From CAVSWN01 sp963770995 (lineage in GTDB: Bacteria; Acidobacteriota; Vicinamibacteria; Vicinamibacterales; CAVVIG01), in the NCBI GenBank assembly GCA_963770995.1, contig CAVYRS010000001.1:4092001-4156000 (forward strand): a stretch of 64,000 nucleotides of DNA, read 5' to 3'. The notes beneath the pieces are model-generated. The model searched no databases. It had not been told where the DNA came from and saw only the letters and a list, made by a program, of their open reading frames with translations. The translations under genes and the position numbers were made by a program. Below are positions 15,266 to 23,927 of the stretch, in pieces; positions within the stretch are counted from its first letter, which is position 1, and every line of letters begins with the position of its first letter.

Positions 15266-17608
15266 ATGACCCAGAAGGCCGTGTCCCTCACCGTGCAGTT
15301 GGTGCTCACGCTGGTGGGACTTGTCGTCATCACGACAGTCGGACTCACCCTCGTCGCCTACCGATCGCTGCACGCCAACCTCGAGAGTAACGCCCGCCGT
15401 ATGGTTCGGTCGTCCGCCGAACAGGCAGCGAGGACGCTGACGCGCGTCGTCGAGCAGCAGCACGCCCGAGCCCTCGGCTTCCTCAGCAGCGTCGATTCGC
15501 TCTGCGGCGAGTCCTCGCCATCGGGACGGACCGAGCTGGAATCGGAATGCGTCCGTCTCGCGCTCGAAGAATACCGCGCGACCGAACACGCGCGGGGCGC
15601 GATGGTCGAATATCGCGGCCGTCGCGCACGCGCGGGCGCTGCGATCGAGCCGCCGCTCGGTGGATCCGCTGTCCGGCTCGTGGTTCGTCCCAAGGGCTTC
15701 GACTATGTGCTCATGGCGTCGAACAGCCACAGCGCCGTCACCGCGCAGTTTTCGCTCGACGAAGTCGATGTGCTGTTCAGAAACCATGCGGTGTTGAGCG
15801 CGCTTGGCGAGATCTTCCTGACCGACGCGGACGGCCACTTCCTCACGACGCTGCGGTATCCGCAGTCGTCGACGCCGAGATCCACGACGCTCGTCGAGCA
15901 GGTGCCGGAGTGCCGTCAGGACGCGTCGGAAAAGATCGCGCTGGATTACCGCGGGGTCAAGACCATCCACGGGCTTCATCCCGTGCCCTCGTTCTTCGGC
16001 GGCGCGTGCGTCCATGCGCACGTGGCGTACGAGGAGGCCGTGGCGCCCGCCGAAACGCTCCTCGACCAGTTGACCGTCAGCGGTGCGCTGTTCGCACTGG
16101 TCGGTGTGGTTGTCTCCCTGGTGCTGTCTGGGTGGATCTCGGGTCCAGTCCGCCGACTGGCGCTGTCGGCGCGCGCGATGGAGAAGGGCGACTTCGACCG
16201 TCCCGTGCCGATCGCCGGTCCTTCCGAAGTGCGCGCCCTCGGACGCGGCTTCGCGACCATGGCACGAGCGATTGCGGATCTGGCGCAGCACGACGCGCTC
16301 ACCGGGCTGCCCAACCGGCGGCTCTTGCACGAGCGCCTGACCCAGGCCATCGCGTTGGCGCGACGCCGCGGCACGCACCTCGCCGTGTTGTTCCTGGATC
16401 TCGACCGCTTCAAGCACGTGAACGACTCGCTGGGGCATGAAGTCGGCGACAAGCTGCTGCAGTCGGTAGCGGGGCGATTGATGGCGTCGGTCCGCGGCTC
16501 GGACACGATCAGCCGTCAGGGCGGCGATGAGTTCGTGCTGCTGCTATCGGAGGTGGTGCACGGGTCTGATGCCGCCCGCACGGCGCAGAAAGTCGTTGCC
16601 GCGCTCGCCGCGCCACACGACATCGGTGGCCACGATCTCCACATCACCGCCAGCATCGGGGTGAGTCTGTATCCCGACGATGGCGAAGATGCCAAGACGC
16701 TGCTCAAGAACGCGGACGCCGCCATGTATCACGCCAAAGAGCGCGGGCCGAACAGCTATCAGTTCTTCCGGTCGGACATGAACACCCGGGCGGTCGAGCG
16801 TCAGCGCATCGAAGCGGATCTTCGGCGCGCGCTCAACCGGCGGGAGTTCGTGCTGCACTATCAGCCGAAGCTGAATCTCATCACCGGCGAAATGACCGGC
16901 GCGGAAGCGCTGATCCGGTGGATGCATCCCGAACGCGGACTCGTGCCGCCGATGCAATTCGTGCCGATTGCCGAGGATTCGGGTTTCATCGTGCCGATCG
17001 GTCGGTGGGTCCTGAGCGAAGCCTGTCATCAGGCTCGCGCCTGGATTGATGCCGGTCTGCCGCCGATGCCCATCTCGGTCAATATCTCGGGGCTCGAGTT
17101 CCGGGACAGGAACTTTCTCGAGAATGTGTACGACGTGCTTGGCACCCACCGCCTGGAGCCTCGCTTGCTCGAGCTCGAGCTCACCGAAAGCGTCCTGATG
17201 CAGCACGCCAAGTCGACTGCGTCGGTGCTGAGGGCGCTGAAGGAGATGGGGGTTCAGATCGCCATCGACGATTTCGGCACCGGCTACTCGAGTCTCAGTT
17301 ACCTTCGCCAGTTTCCGATCGACGTCCTGAAGATCGATCAGTCGTTCGTCCACGAAATCACCGCGCATCCGGATCGGACGCCGATCGTGAGCGCCGTGAT
17401 CAGCATGGGTAAAGGCCTCCACCATCGCGTCATCGCGGAGGGTGTCGAGACGCGCAGTCAGCTGGACTTCCTGCAGGCGAACGGCTGCGGTGAAGGGCAG
17501 GGCTATTACTTCAGCCAACCCGTTGCCGCCGACGAGTTCGCCAAGCTGATCGAGACAGGGCTGTCGCTGACATTGCAGAACGGCAGGATTGCAGAATTGC
17601 AGCGTTGA
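15266..17608 (+). CDS. membrane-bound diguanylate cyclase/phosphodiesterase (HAMP-GGDEF-EAL)
   Basis: A 780-aa protein. TM1 is at about 7-30 and a periplasmic sensor region at 31-265. TM2 (ALFALVGVVVSLVLSGWI) leads into a HAMP linker. The GGDEF motif is at 419-423, with the inhibitory I-site RGSD five residues ahead, and EALIRW begins at 547. DFGTGYSSLSYL and the KIDQSFV motif of EAL domains are present. Both catalytic signatures look intact, so it could make and break cyclic di-GMP in response to an external signal. The last residues (QNGRIAELQR) are encoded by the start of a family D repeat. Confidence 0.95.
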   Translation: MTQKAVSLTVQLVLTLVGLVVITTVGLTLVAYRSLHANLESNARRMVRSSAEQAARTLTRVVEQQHARALGFLSSVDSLCGESSPSGRTELESECVRLALEEYRATEHARGAMVEYRGRRARAGAAIEPPLGGSAVRLVVRPKGFDYVLMASNSHSAVTAQFSLDEVDVLFRNHAVLSALGEIFLTDADGHFLTTLRYPQSSTPRSTTLVEQVPECRQDASEKIALDYRGVKTIHGLHPVPSFFGGACVHAHVAYEEAVAPAETLLDQLTVSGALFALVGVVVSLVLSGWISGPVRRLALSARAMEKGDFDRPVPIAGPSEVRALGRGFATMARAIADLAQHDALTGLPNRRLLHERLTQAIALARRRGTHLAVLFLDLDRFKHVNDSLGHEVGDKLLQSVAGRLMASVRGSDTISRQGGDEFVLLLSEVVHGSDAARTAQKVVAALAAPHDIGGHDLHITASIGVSLYPDDGEDAKTLLKNADAAMYHAKERGPNSYQFFRSDMNTRAVERQRIEADLRRALNRREFVLHYQPKLNLITGEMTGAEALIRWMHPERGLVPPMQFVPIAEDSGFIVPIGRWVLSEACHQARAWIDAGLPPMPISVNISGLEFRDRNFLENVYDVLGTHRLEPRLLELELTESVLMQHAKSTASVLRALKEMGVQIAIDDFGTGYSSLSYLRQFPIDVLKIDQSFVHEITAHPDRTPIVSAVISMGKGLHHRVIAEGVETRSQLDFLQANGCGEGQGYYFSQPVAADEFAKLIETGLSLTLQNGRIAELQR

Positions 17609-17670
17609 TTTTTCAATCGGAATCCTGCCATCCTGCAATTCTCCAATTCTCCAATTCTCCAATTCTCCAG
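17577..17670. repeat. family D repeat (CCTGCAATTCTCCAATTCTC units)
   Basis: Inverted-type units GGCAGGATTGCAGAATTGCA are followed by CCTGCCATCCTGCAATTCTC and four CAATTCTC repeats. It bridges the end of the GGDEF-EAL gene and the start of the amidase gene. The amidase GTG is its last base. Confidence 0.8.
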
Positions 17671-19089
17671 TGTCCGACATCTGCCAACTTTCCGCCGTGG
17701 AGATGGCGCGGCTCATTCGCGCGAAGGAATTGTCCGCCCGCGACGTCGTCACCGCCCATCTCGCGCAGATCGATCGCGTCAATCCCACGGTCAACGCGAT
17801 TGTCACGCGAGTGATCGAGCCGGCCCTCGATCGCGCGGCCGCGGCCGACGATGCGCTGGCACGCGGCCAGGCGGTCGGACCGCTGCACGGCCTGCCGGTG
17901 GCGCACAAGGACTTGCAGCTGACGGCGGGGATTCGCACGACGTTCGGTTCGCCGATCTTCAGGGACTTCGTCCCGCAGGAAGACTCGTTGATCGTGCAGC
18001 GCATGCGTGACGCCGGCGCGATCGTCGTCGGCAAAACGAACACGCCGGAGTTCGGCGCAGGATCGCAGACGTTCAATCCGGTGTTCGGCGCGACTCGCAA
18101 TCCCTACGATCTGTCGAAGACGTGCGGCGGCAGCAGCGGCGGCGCCGCCGTCGCGCTCGCGTGCGGGATGACCGCCGCTCGCCGACGGCACCGACATGGG
18201 CGGTTCGCTGCGCAATCCCGCGAGCTTCTGCGGCGTCGTCGGTCTGCGGCCGTCGCCGGGACGCGTACCGGCATTTCCCGCGCGGCTGGGGTGGTCCACG
18301 CTGAGCGTCGATGGCCCGATGGGCCGCACGGTGGGCGATGTCGCGCTGTTGCTGAGCGCAATCGCGGGTCCCGATCCGCGATCGCCGATCGCCCTCGGCG
18401 AGCCCGGCGCTCGGTTTGCCGGAACGCTCGATCGCGACTTCGCGGGCGTCCGCATCGCGTGGTGGACGGATCTCGGCGGCCTGCCGGTGGACCCACGCGT
18501 GCGAACTGTCGTCAACGCGCAACGGCCGATCTTCGCGTCGCTGGGGTGCCGCGTCGACGAAGCCGAACCGGACTTCAGCGACGCGGACGAGATCTTCAAG
18601 ACCCTCCGTGCGTACGCGTTCGTCGCGGGTCTGGGTCCCGTGGTGTCCACGCACCGCGACGTGGTGAAGGACACGATCCTCTGGGAAATCGACCGCGGCT
18701 CGCGGCTGACGGCGAGCGACATCGGCCGCGCGGAGCTGAAGCGGACCGAGCTCTATCACCGCATGCGCGCGTTCATGGATCGATACGAATTCTTCGTCCT
18801 GCCGACGGTGCAGGTGCCGCCGTTCGACGTCGAGCAGCCGTACCCGACGGAGATCGACGGCGTCGCGATGGAGACCTACATCGACTGGATGAAGTCCTGC
18901 TACTACATCTCGATCACCGGCCATCCGGCGATCTCTGTGCCGGCGGGGTTCACCGATGATGGGCTGCCGTCGGGATTCAGATCGTCGGCCGGCATCAGCG
19001 ATGACTGGGGCGTTCTGCAGATCGCGCACGCGTTCGAGCAGGCCCGCGGTGCACTCGCGCGCGCAAATCTCGCGCCACTTGGGGTCTGA
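17670..19089 (+). CDS. amidase-signature family hydrolase, one frame break
   Basis: GTG start at 17670 (VSDICQLSAVEMARLIRAKE). The Ser-cisSer-Lys triad can be followed: Lys in GLPVAHKDLQLT, the cis-Ser in CGGSSGGAAVAL, and the nucleophile Ser in DGTDMGGSLRNPAS. The frame breaks at about 18174, between the last two motifs, and skipping one base restores it, giving about 472 aa. The family hydrolyses amide bonds of varied small substrates, and no neighbour fixes which. Its TGA lies within a palindrome (19081-19104) that also looks like a terminator. Confidence 0.85.
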
Positions 19090-19104
19090 TCCGAATCAGA
19101 CCCC
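19081..19104. terminator. palindrome between convergent genes, family G core
   Basis: GGGGTCTGAT and ATCAGACCCC are perfect 10-bp arms with a CCGA loop. It contains the amidase stop codon and lies 36 bp from the stop of the convergent permease gene. No T-tract follows, so terminator function is inferred. The same core appears in frame in NuoG. Confidence 0.6.
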
Positions 19105-19139
19105 GTATGGCACGCGAAGTGCGCCGTGAAAGGACCGTG

Positions 19140-20109
19140 CTACACCGCGGCGCGCTCTTTCGAGCCGATCAACACGATCGCTGTTACTGCCGCGAAGAAC
19201 ATGTTCGGGAACCAGATGAAGGCCCAGAGGGGCGGCCATCCACCTGACAGTGCGGGCCCGATCACCACTACCGCGCCGTAGCCGACGTACACGATCAACG
19301 CGGTCGCGACGATGATGCTGGAAACGGCAGTCCTGCGCGTGAGGGTCCGCAGGCTGAGTGCGAACATCGCCATGACGATTGGAGCGACGGATGCGGCCAA
19401 CCGGACGTGATATGAGAACGCAAACGCAAGGATGTCGTTCACCGCCGCGCGCCGTTGCAGCCAGGCGAGTCGAGCGGTCAGTTCGGGCAACGTCAGCTCG
19501 TTGGCGCCCGGGGCCAGAAACGACCGTCCGGTTACGAGAACGCGAAACGCTTGATTCGTCGCTGGAAGGATCCAGCCCGAGACGATGAAGCTGATCGTCG
19601 CGCAGCCGACGGCAATGCCCAGGACCGACCAGACCACGCGTCGCGTCGCCAGTCGCCCTCGAAGCGCCGACAGAATCCCGAGGGGCAGGCCGAACGCAAT
19701 CGCCAATGGCACCGCCTGCGGGAGCAGCGTACACGAACAGCTTTCCGGCATTCACGTCCGTCGTCCGACGCTCGACCTGGGAGAACGGGAGCAGCGCGAG
19801 CAGAAGGGCCATCGCACCGATCGCCGCGGCCGAGTATCCAATCGTCCGGCCGATGGCATGCTGATCGGCTGCCGCCCACCCCTGGACGGCTCGTCCCGAA
19901 CACATCCCCAGGGTTTTCCAGAAGGCCAGACACCCAGCCAGCCGAACCCTACGTGCTCGCCAAACGAGACCGGCATCCATGGCTTTCGCGTGCTCGAACT
20001 GCAGATCGGCAATCAACGGGTCGACCACGCGCGCGATCGTGTCCGCCGAGCACAGACGGCGGGCGAGGGAGCGCAGTCGATCGCCGGCCTTGCCCTCTCG
20101 TCGGGTCAT
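19140..20109 (-). CDS. PadR-linked LptF/LptG-like permease, one frame break
   Basis: The N-terminal part (DRLRSLARRLCSADTIARVV, LAGCLAFWKTLGM) is the soluble segment found on PadR-linked Acidobacteria permeases. Beyond a break at about 19728 (one base skipped after KLFVY) the second frame gives LLPQAVPLAIAFGLPLGILS and a long loop followed by three more spans, like the C-terminal half of YjgP/YjgQ. About 322 aa in total. The start overlaps the PadR stop. In LptF/G, related permeases extract lipopolysaccharide, but here substrate and ATPase partner are unknown. Confidence 0.7.
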
Positions 20110-20419
20110 CGCGCGAACTCCGGCATCAGGCGGCGCGCCACTTGCGTCCAGGTCTCGAGAACACGTCGTCCCAACGCCGTCGGCTGGTACAGGCGCCGCG
20201 GCAAGCCGCCGGCCTCGGCAGGTGGAGCCTCGACCCGCGATGTCACGTAGCCCTTGGTTTCCATCCGCGAGAGCGTCACGTAGATCGTGCCGCGTTTGAG
20301 GCGGCGCTTCGACGCGGCGACCAGTTGCAGGCCGTACAGCTCCTGGTGCCGTACAGGAGCTCGAGGATCAGTGTTTCTTTCGATGAGAGCGTTGGCAGGC
20401 GCCTGGCGACTCGAGCCAT
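20106..20419 (-). CDS. PadR-family transcriptional regulator, frame disturbed
   Basis: The N-terminus MARVARRLPTLSSKETLILE and the winged helix RGTIYVTLSRMETKGYVTSR are PadR hallmarks, followed by RRLYQPTALGRRVLETW. Between them, around 20335-20360, the frame shifts at a partial direct duplication of GAGCTCCTGTACGGC / GAGCTGTACGGC, so the helix before the wing cannot be read cleanly. This break needs a net -1 or +2, unlike most others here. It precedes and overlaps the permease gene, a common Acidobacteria arrangement. Confidence 0.75.
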
Positions 20420-20449
20420 GGCTCTATCTTACACGTTGTAAGACTGCTG

Positions 20450-20516
20450 TCAAGAACGCGAAGACCGCTAAGGCCGCGGAAGTTCTTTGCGAGCTTTGCG
20501 GTCTCTGCGTTCTTGA
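20450..20516. repeat. family C2 hairpin (AAGACCGCTAAGGCCGC units)
   Basis: The left arm is TCAAGAACGCGAAGACCGCT and the right arm GCGGTCTCTGCGTTCTTGA, with GGAAGTTCTTTGCG between. Same family at 41964-42030 and 47052-47124. Confidence 0.8.
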
Positions 20517-20524
20517 CGTGTGCC

Positions 20525-21742
20525 TCACCCGATCGCGCCGACGCCGCGGAACTGGTCGATCTCTTCGGTGCCGAACCCGGTTTCGCGCAGTACGGCGTCC
20601 GTGTGCTCGCCCAGCATCGGCGCGCGGCGCGACGGACGTCGGTCGGCGTGCGCGCTCATCTTGATCGGCGATCCGAGCGCCTTCATCTGCCCGAGCGTCG
20701 GATGCTCGACATCCACGACCATCTCGCGCGCGAGGACCTGCGGATCGGCGAAGACCTGCGCGTAGTCGTTGATCGGACCGCACGGGATGTCGTTCGCCTC
20801 GAACAGCGCCAGCCAGTGCGCGCGCGGCCGATCGCGCAGTCATGGATTCGATCCGCTCAGCGAGCGCGGCGCGATTGCGCACGCGGCTCGCGTTGTCCGC
20901 GAACTCCGGCACTGCAGCCCACTCGGGATGACCCGAGCACATCGCACAGCCGCCGGAACAGCCGCTCGTTGGCGGCGCCGATCGTGATGAAGCCGTCGGC
21001 GCACCGGATCGCCTGGTACGGCGCGTTCATCCGATGCGCCGATCCGAGCGCGCTCGGAATGCCGATGCCACGAGAAATACTCGGTGGCCTCCCACACCGA
21101 CAGCGCCGACGCCCGCGTCGACCAGCGAGGTATCGATGTGCTGTCCGGCGCCGGTCCGCTGCCGCGCCTGCAGCGCCGCGAGGATGCCGACGAGCGCGAA
21201 CAGGCCGGCCCCAGATCGGTGAGCGGCACGCCCGGCTTTCACCGGCGCGCCGCCCGGCTCGCCGGTCATGGACATGATCCCGGACACGCCCTGGGCGATC
21301 GAGATCGAATCCGCCCTTGTGCGCGTGCGGTCCCGTCTGGCCGTAGCCGGAGATCGACGCGTAGATCGATCCGCGGATTCAGCGCCGAGATCGCCGCGTA
21401 GTCGAGACCGAGCGACGCCATCACGCCGGGCCGATAGTTCTCGATTAGGATGTCTGACGCGCCGGCGAGCCGCAGGAAGATCTCGCGTCCCTCGCGGACG
21501 CTTCAGGTTGAGGACGACGCTGCGCTTGCCGCGATTGACGGCGTTGAAGCTCGGGCTGTCGGAGCCGACGGCGCCCGGCATCTGACGCGTCGAATCGCCG
21601 GCCGGCGGCTCGATCTTGACGACGTCGGCGCCGAGATCGGCGAGCAGCATCGCGCAGATACGGGCCGGCCATCACCTGGGTGACATCGAGGACGCGGACG
21701 ACCCGCTCGAGAACGCACCACGAGCGATCTGGATCTGGACAT
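20525..21742 (-). pseudogene. CaiB/BaiF family CoA-transferase, multiply frame-broken
   Basis: Readable pieces in order: ERVVRVLDVTQVMAGPYLR, LLADLGADVVKIEPPAGDST, SPSFNAVNRGKRSVVLNLK, the GQTGPHAHKGGFDLD region, FFEANDIPCGPINDYAQVF-like text, and AREMVVDVEHPTLGQMKALG with a normal C-terminus. These are family III CoA-transferase motifs spanning about 400 aa. At least five one-base skips are needed (about 21714, 21658, 21498 and more). The family swaps CoA between acyl-CoA and a free acid. Divergent from an enoyl-CoA hydratase, suggesting a small acyl-CoA pathway. The start codons of the two genes overlap at 21740-21743. Confidence 0.8.
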
Positions 21743-22526
21743 GTTGACGATCGTTCTGAAACCGACGGGCCGCTCGCCATCTTAACCTTCAACCGCCCCG
21801 AGGCGCGCAACGCGATGACGTGGGAGATGTACGACGCGCTGGTCGATGCCTGCGAGCGTGTCGATGCGCGACGCCGCGATTCGCGTCCTCGTGATGCGCG
21901 GCGCCGGCGGCAAGGCGTTCGTCGCCGGCACCGACATCCAGCAGTTCCAAAGCTTCCGCGATCGCGAAGACGGCATCAAGTACGAGGAGCGCCTCGACCA
22001 GGTGCTCGATCGGCTCGAGCGCGTCGCCAAACCCACGATCGCCCAGATCGCAGGGCGTCGCAGCCGGCGGCGGGTGCGCCATTGCGCTCTGCTGCGATCT
22101 GCGCGTGGCGACACCCGAATCCACGTTCGGGATTCCCGATCGCGCGAACGCTGGGCAACTGCCTGTCCGGCGCGCACGTACAGCCGGCTGGTCGATGTCA
22201 TCGGACCCGTCGCGGACGAAGGACGTGATGTTCACCGGCCGGTTCGTGCCGGCGGCCGAAGCGCACGCGATGCGGCCTGGTCAATCGCGTCGTGGATGCC
22301 GATCGCATCGAAGCGGCGGTCGATGACGCTCGCGACCGAGATCGCCGCGAACGCGCCGCTGACCATCCGCGCGACGAAGGAGATGATCCGCCGCTCGCCG
22401 CCAAGCGTCGTCTCGCGGCTGGTGAGCGACGCGGATCTGGTCGAGCTGTGCTACACGAGCGCCGATTTCCGCGAGGGGGTGACGGCGTTTCTGGAAAAGC
22501 GAAAACCCCGCTGGACGGGCCGCTGA
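21741..22526 (+). pseudogene. enoyl-CoA hydratase/isomerase family protein, multiply frame-broken
   Basis: In order: TDGPLAILTFNRPEARNAMT, RVLVMRGAGGKAFVAGTDIQ (oxyanion hole), PTIAQIAG with GGGCAIALCCDLRVATPEST, RTLGNCLSG with YSRLVDVIG, DVMFTGRFVPAAEAHAM, LVNRVVDADRIEAAVDD, then PLTIRATKEMIRR to the end. This is a complete crotonase of about 258 aa. Seven one-base skips are needed (about 21869, 22054, 22136, 22175, 22216, 22273, 22327), and the first few codons are also unclear. Crotonases hydrate or isomerise 2-enoyl-CoA, so it pairs well with the divergent CoA-transferase. Confidence 0.82.
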
Positions 22527-22530
22527 CGCG

Positions 22531-22612
22531 GGAACTTAGAACTTAGAAGTAAGAAGGTAGAAGGACTGCGCACTATGTCCTTCGAACTTCTAAGTTCTCA
22601 CTTCTAACTTCC
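22531..22612. repeat. family F hairpin (GAACTTAGAAGTAAGAAGGT units)
   Basis: GGAACTTAGAACTTAGAAGT is mirrored by ACTTCTAAGTTCTCACTTCT around CTGCGCACTATGTCC. It separates the enoyl-CoA hydratase and MFS genes, which converge here, and encodes the last 13 or so residues of the MFS frame. Confidence 0.8.
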
Positions 22613-23853
22613 GTAAACGGCCGCTCCGGATGCATCGTCGGCGCAAGCGCCGCGCCGAGCAGCAGCATGCCCAGCGATCCCGACGAACGGCAGCTGCCAG
22701 TTGCCCGTCTGGTCGATGATGACGCCGAACGCGATCGGCGACAGGATGGCGGCGAGCGCGCCGACCCGAATTCATCATCCCCGACGCGGTTCCCGAGAAT
22801 TTGCCCGCGATGTCCATCGGAATCGACCACATCGGCCCGATCACGAGCTCGGCGAAGAAGAACGCCCCGCCGAACGACAGGATGATCGGCACGAGATCGT
22901 GCGTGAGGAAGACCGGCAGCAGACAGACGAACGATCCCAGGAAGCCGACCATCACGACGTTACGGCGCGCCTTCTGGAAATCGCGTGTCGTGTGCAGGAT
23001 GCGGTCGCTGATTACGCCACCGAGGTAGTCGCCGACGACGCCCGCGAAGAACACCGCCGACGAGAACAGCGCCGACCTCGATATCTGCACGTTGGTATTC
23101 ATGCAGGAAGTACGACGGCAGCCAGTTCAGATAGAGCCACAGCGTCCACGCGTAGCAGAAGTAGACGACGATCACCGGCACCATGCGCCGCGTGAGCGGT
23201 CCCCACGGCACGCGCGGGCGCGCCTTGTGCTCTGGAACGCCGCGATTCGGCAGCGTGTCGAGCTCCTCGGACGTGATCGCCGGGTGCTCCGCGGGGTTGT
23301 CGCGGAAATAGAGGACCCACGCGACCACCCAGATCAGGCTGATCGATCCGAGCGTGACGAACGAGCCTCGCCAGGTGACAGCGGCGATCAGCCAGGCGAC
23401 AATCGGCGGCGTCACCGCGTTGCCAAGCCGCGCGAACGCATGCGTGATGCCCTGCGCGAACCCGCGGCGACCGACGGCGTCCAGCTCTGCATCGCGCGCG
23501 TCGCGACCGGGAACGTCGCGCCTTCGCCGACGCCGAGCAGGACTCGCACGAGGAAGAGCGACAGCGAGCCCGGCGGCGAGACCGGTCAGGATGGTCGCGG
23601 TGGCCCAGATCACGCCGCACAGGAACAGCGTGCGCCGCGGTCCGAAGCGATCGCCGATCCAGCCGCCGAACACCTGGAACAGCAGATAGGGATACGCGAA
23701 GGCGGAGAGGACGAATCCGAGCTGCGTGTTCGAGAGCCCGAGCTCTTTCCGGATCTCGATGGCCGCCGTCGCGATGTTCACGCGATCGACGTAGGTGATC
23801 AGGTACATCAGACACAACAGCCCCAGAACAATCGTCGTCGCGCGCGTGTGCAA
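22573..23853 (-). pseudogene. MFS transporter (anion:cation symporter type), frame-broken
   Basis: Readable blocks: IVLGLLCLMYLITYVDRVNI, GLSNTQLGFVLSAFAYPYLL, GGWIGDRFGPRRTLFLCG (MFS motif), GVGEGATFPVATRAMQSW, RGFAQGITHAFARLGNAVTP, then the second six spans with AGVVGDYLGGVISDRIL and IGPMWSIPMDIAGKFSGTAS. This is the ACS-type layout, about 420 aa, often for sugar acids or organic acids. Breaks at about 23565, 23465 (net +2), 23100, 22765 and 22675. The first codons lie in a 31-bp-arm palindrome. TTG at 23853 is the only nearby start and has poor spacing to GGAGG. The tail TEVRSENLEVRRT comes from a repeat. Confidence 0.78.
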
Positions 23854-23927
23854 CCTCCGTCCCCCGGCAACCTCCGTCCCCTCATCGCATTTCCCCGGGG
23901 ACGGAGGTTGCCGGGGGACGGAGGTTG
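23851..23927. repeat. family M: perfect 31-bp inverted repeat
   Basis: Arms 23851-23881 and 23897-23927 are perfect reverse complements, each holding two ACGGAGGTTG boxes, with a 15-bp loop. It lies exactly where the Fe-S/FAD protein should end and the MFS protein begin. Both are in the same frame across it, with no stop. Confidence 0.93.
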
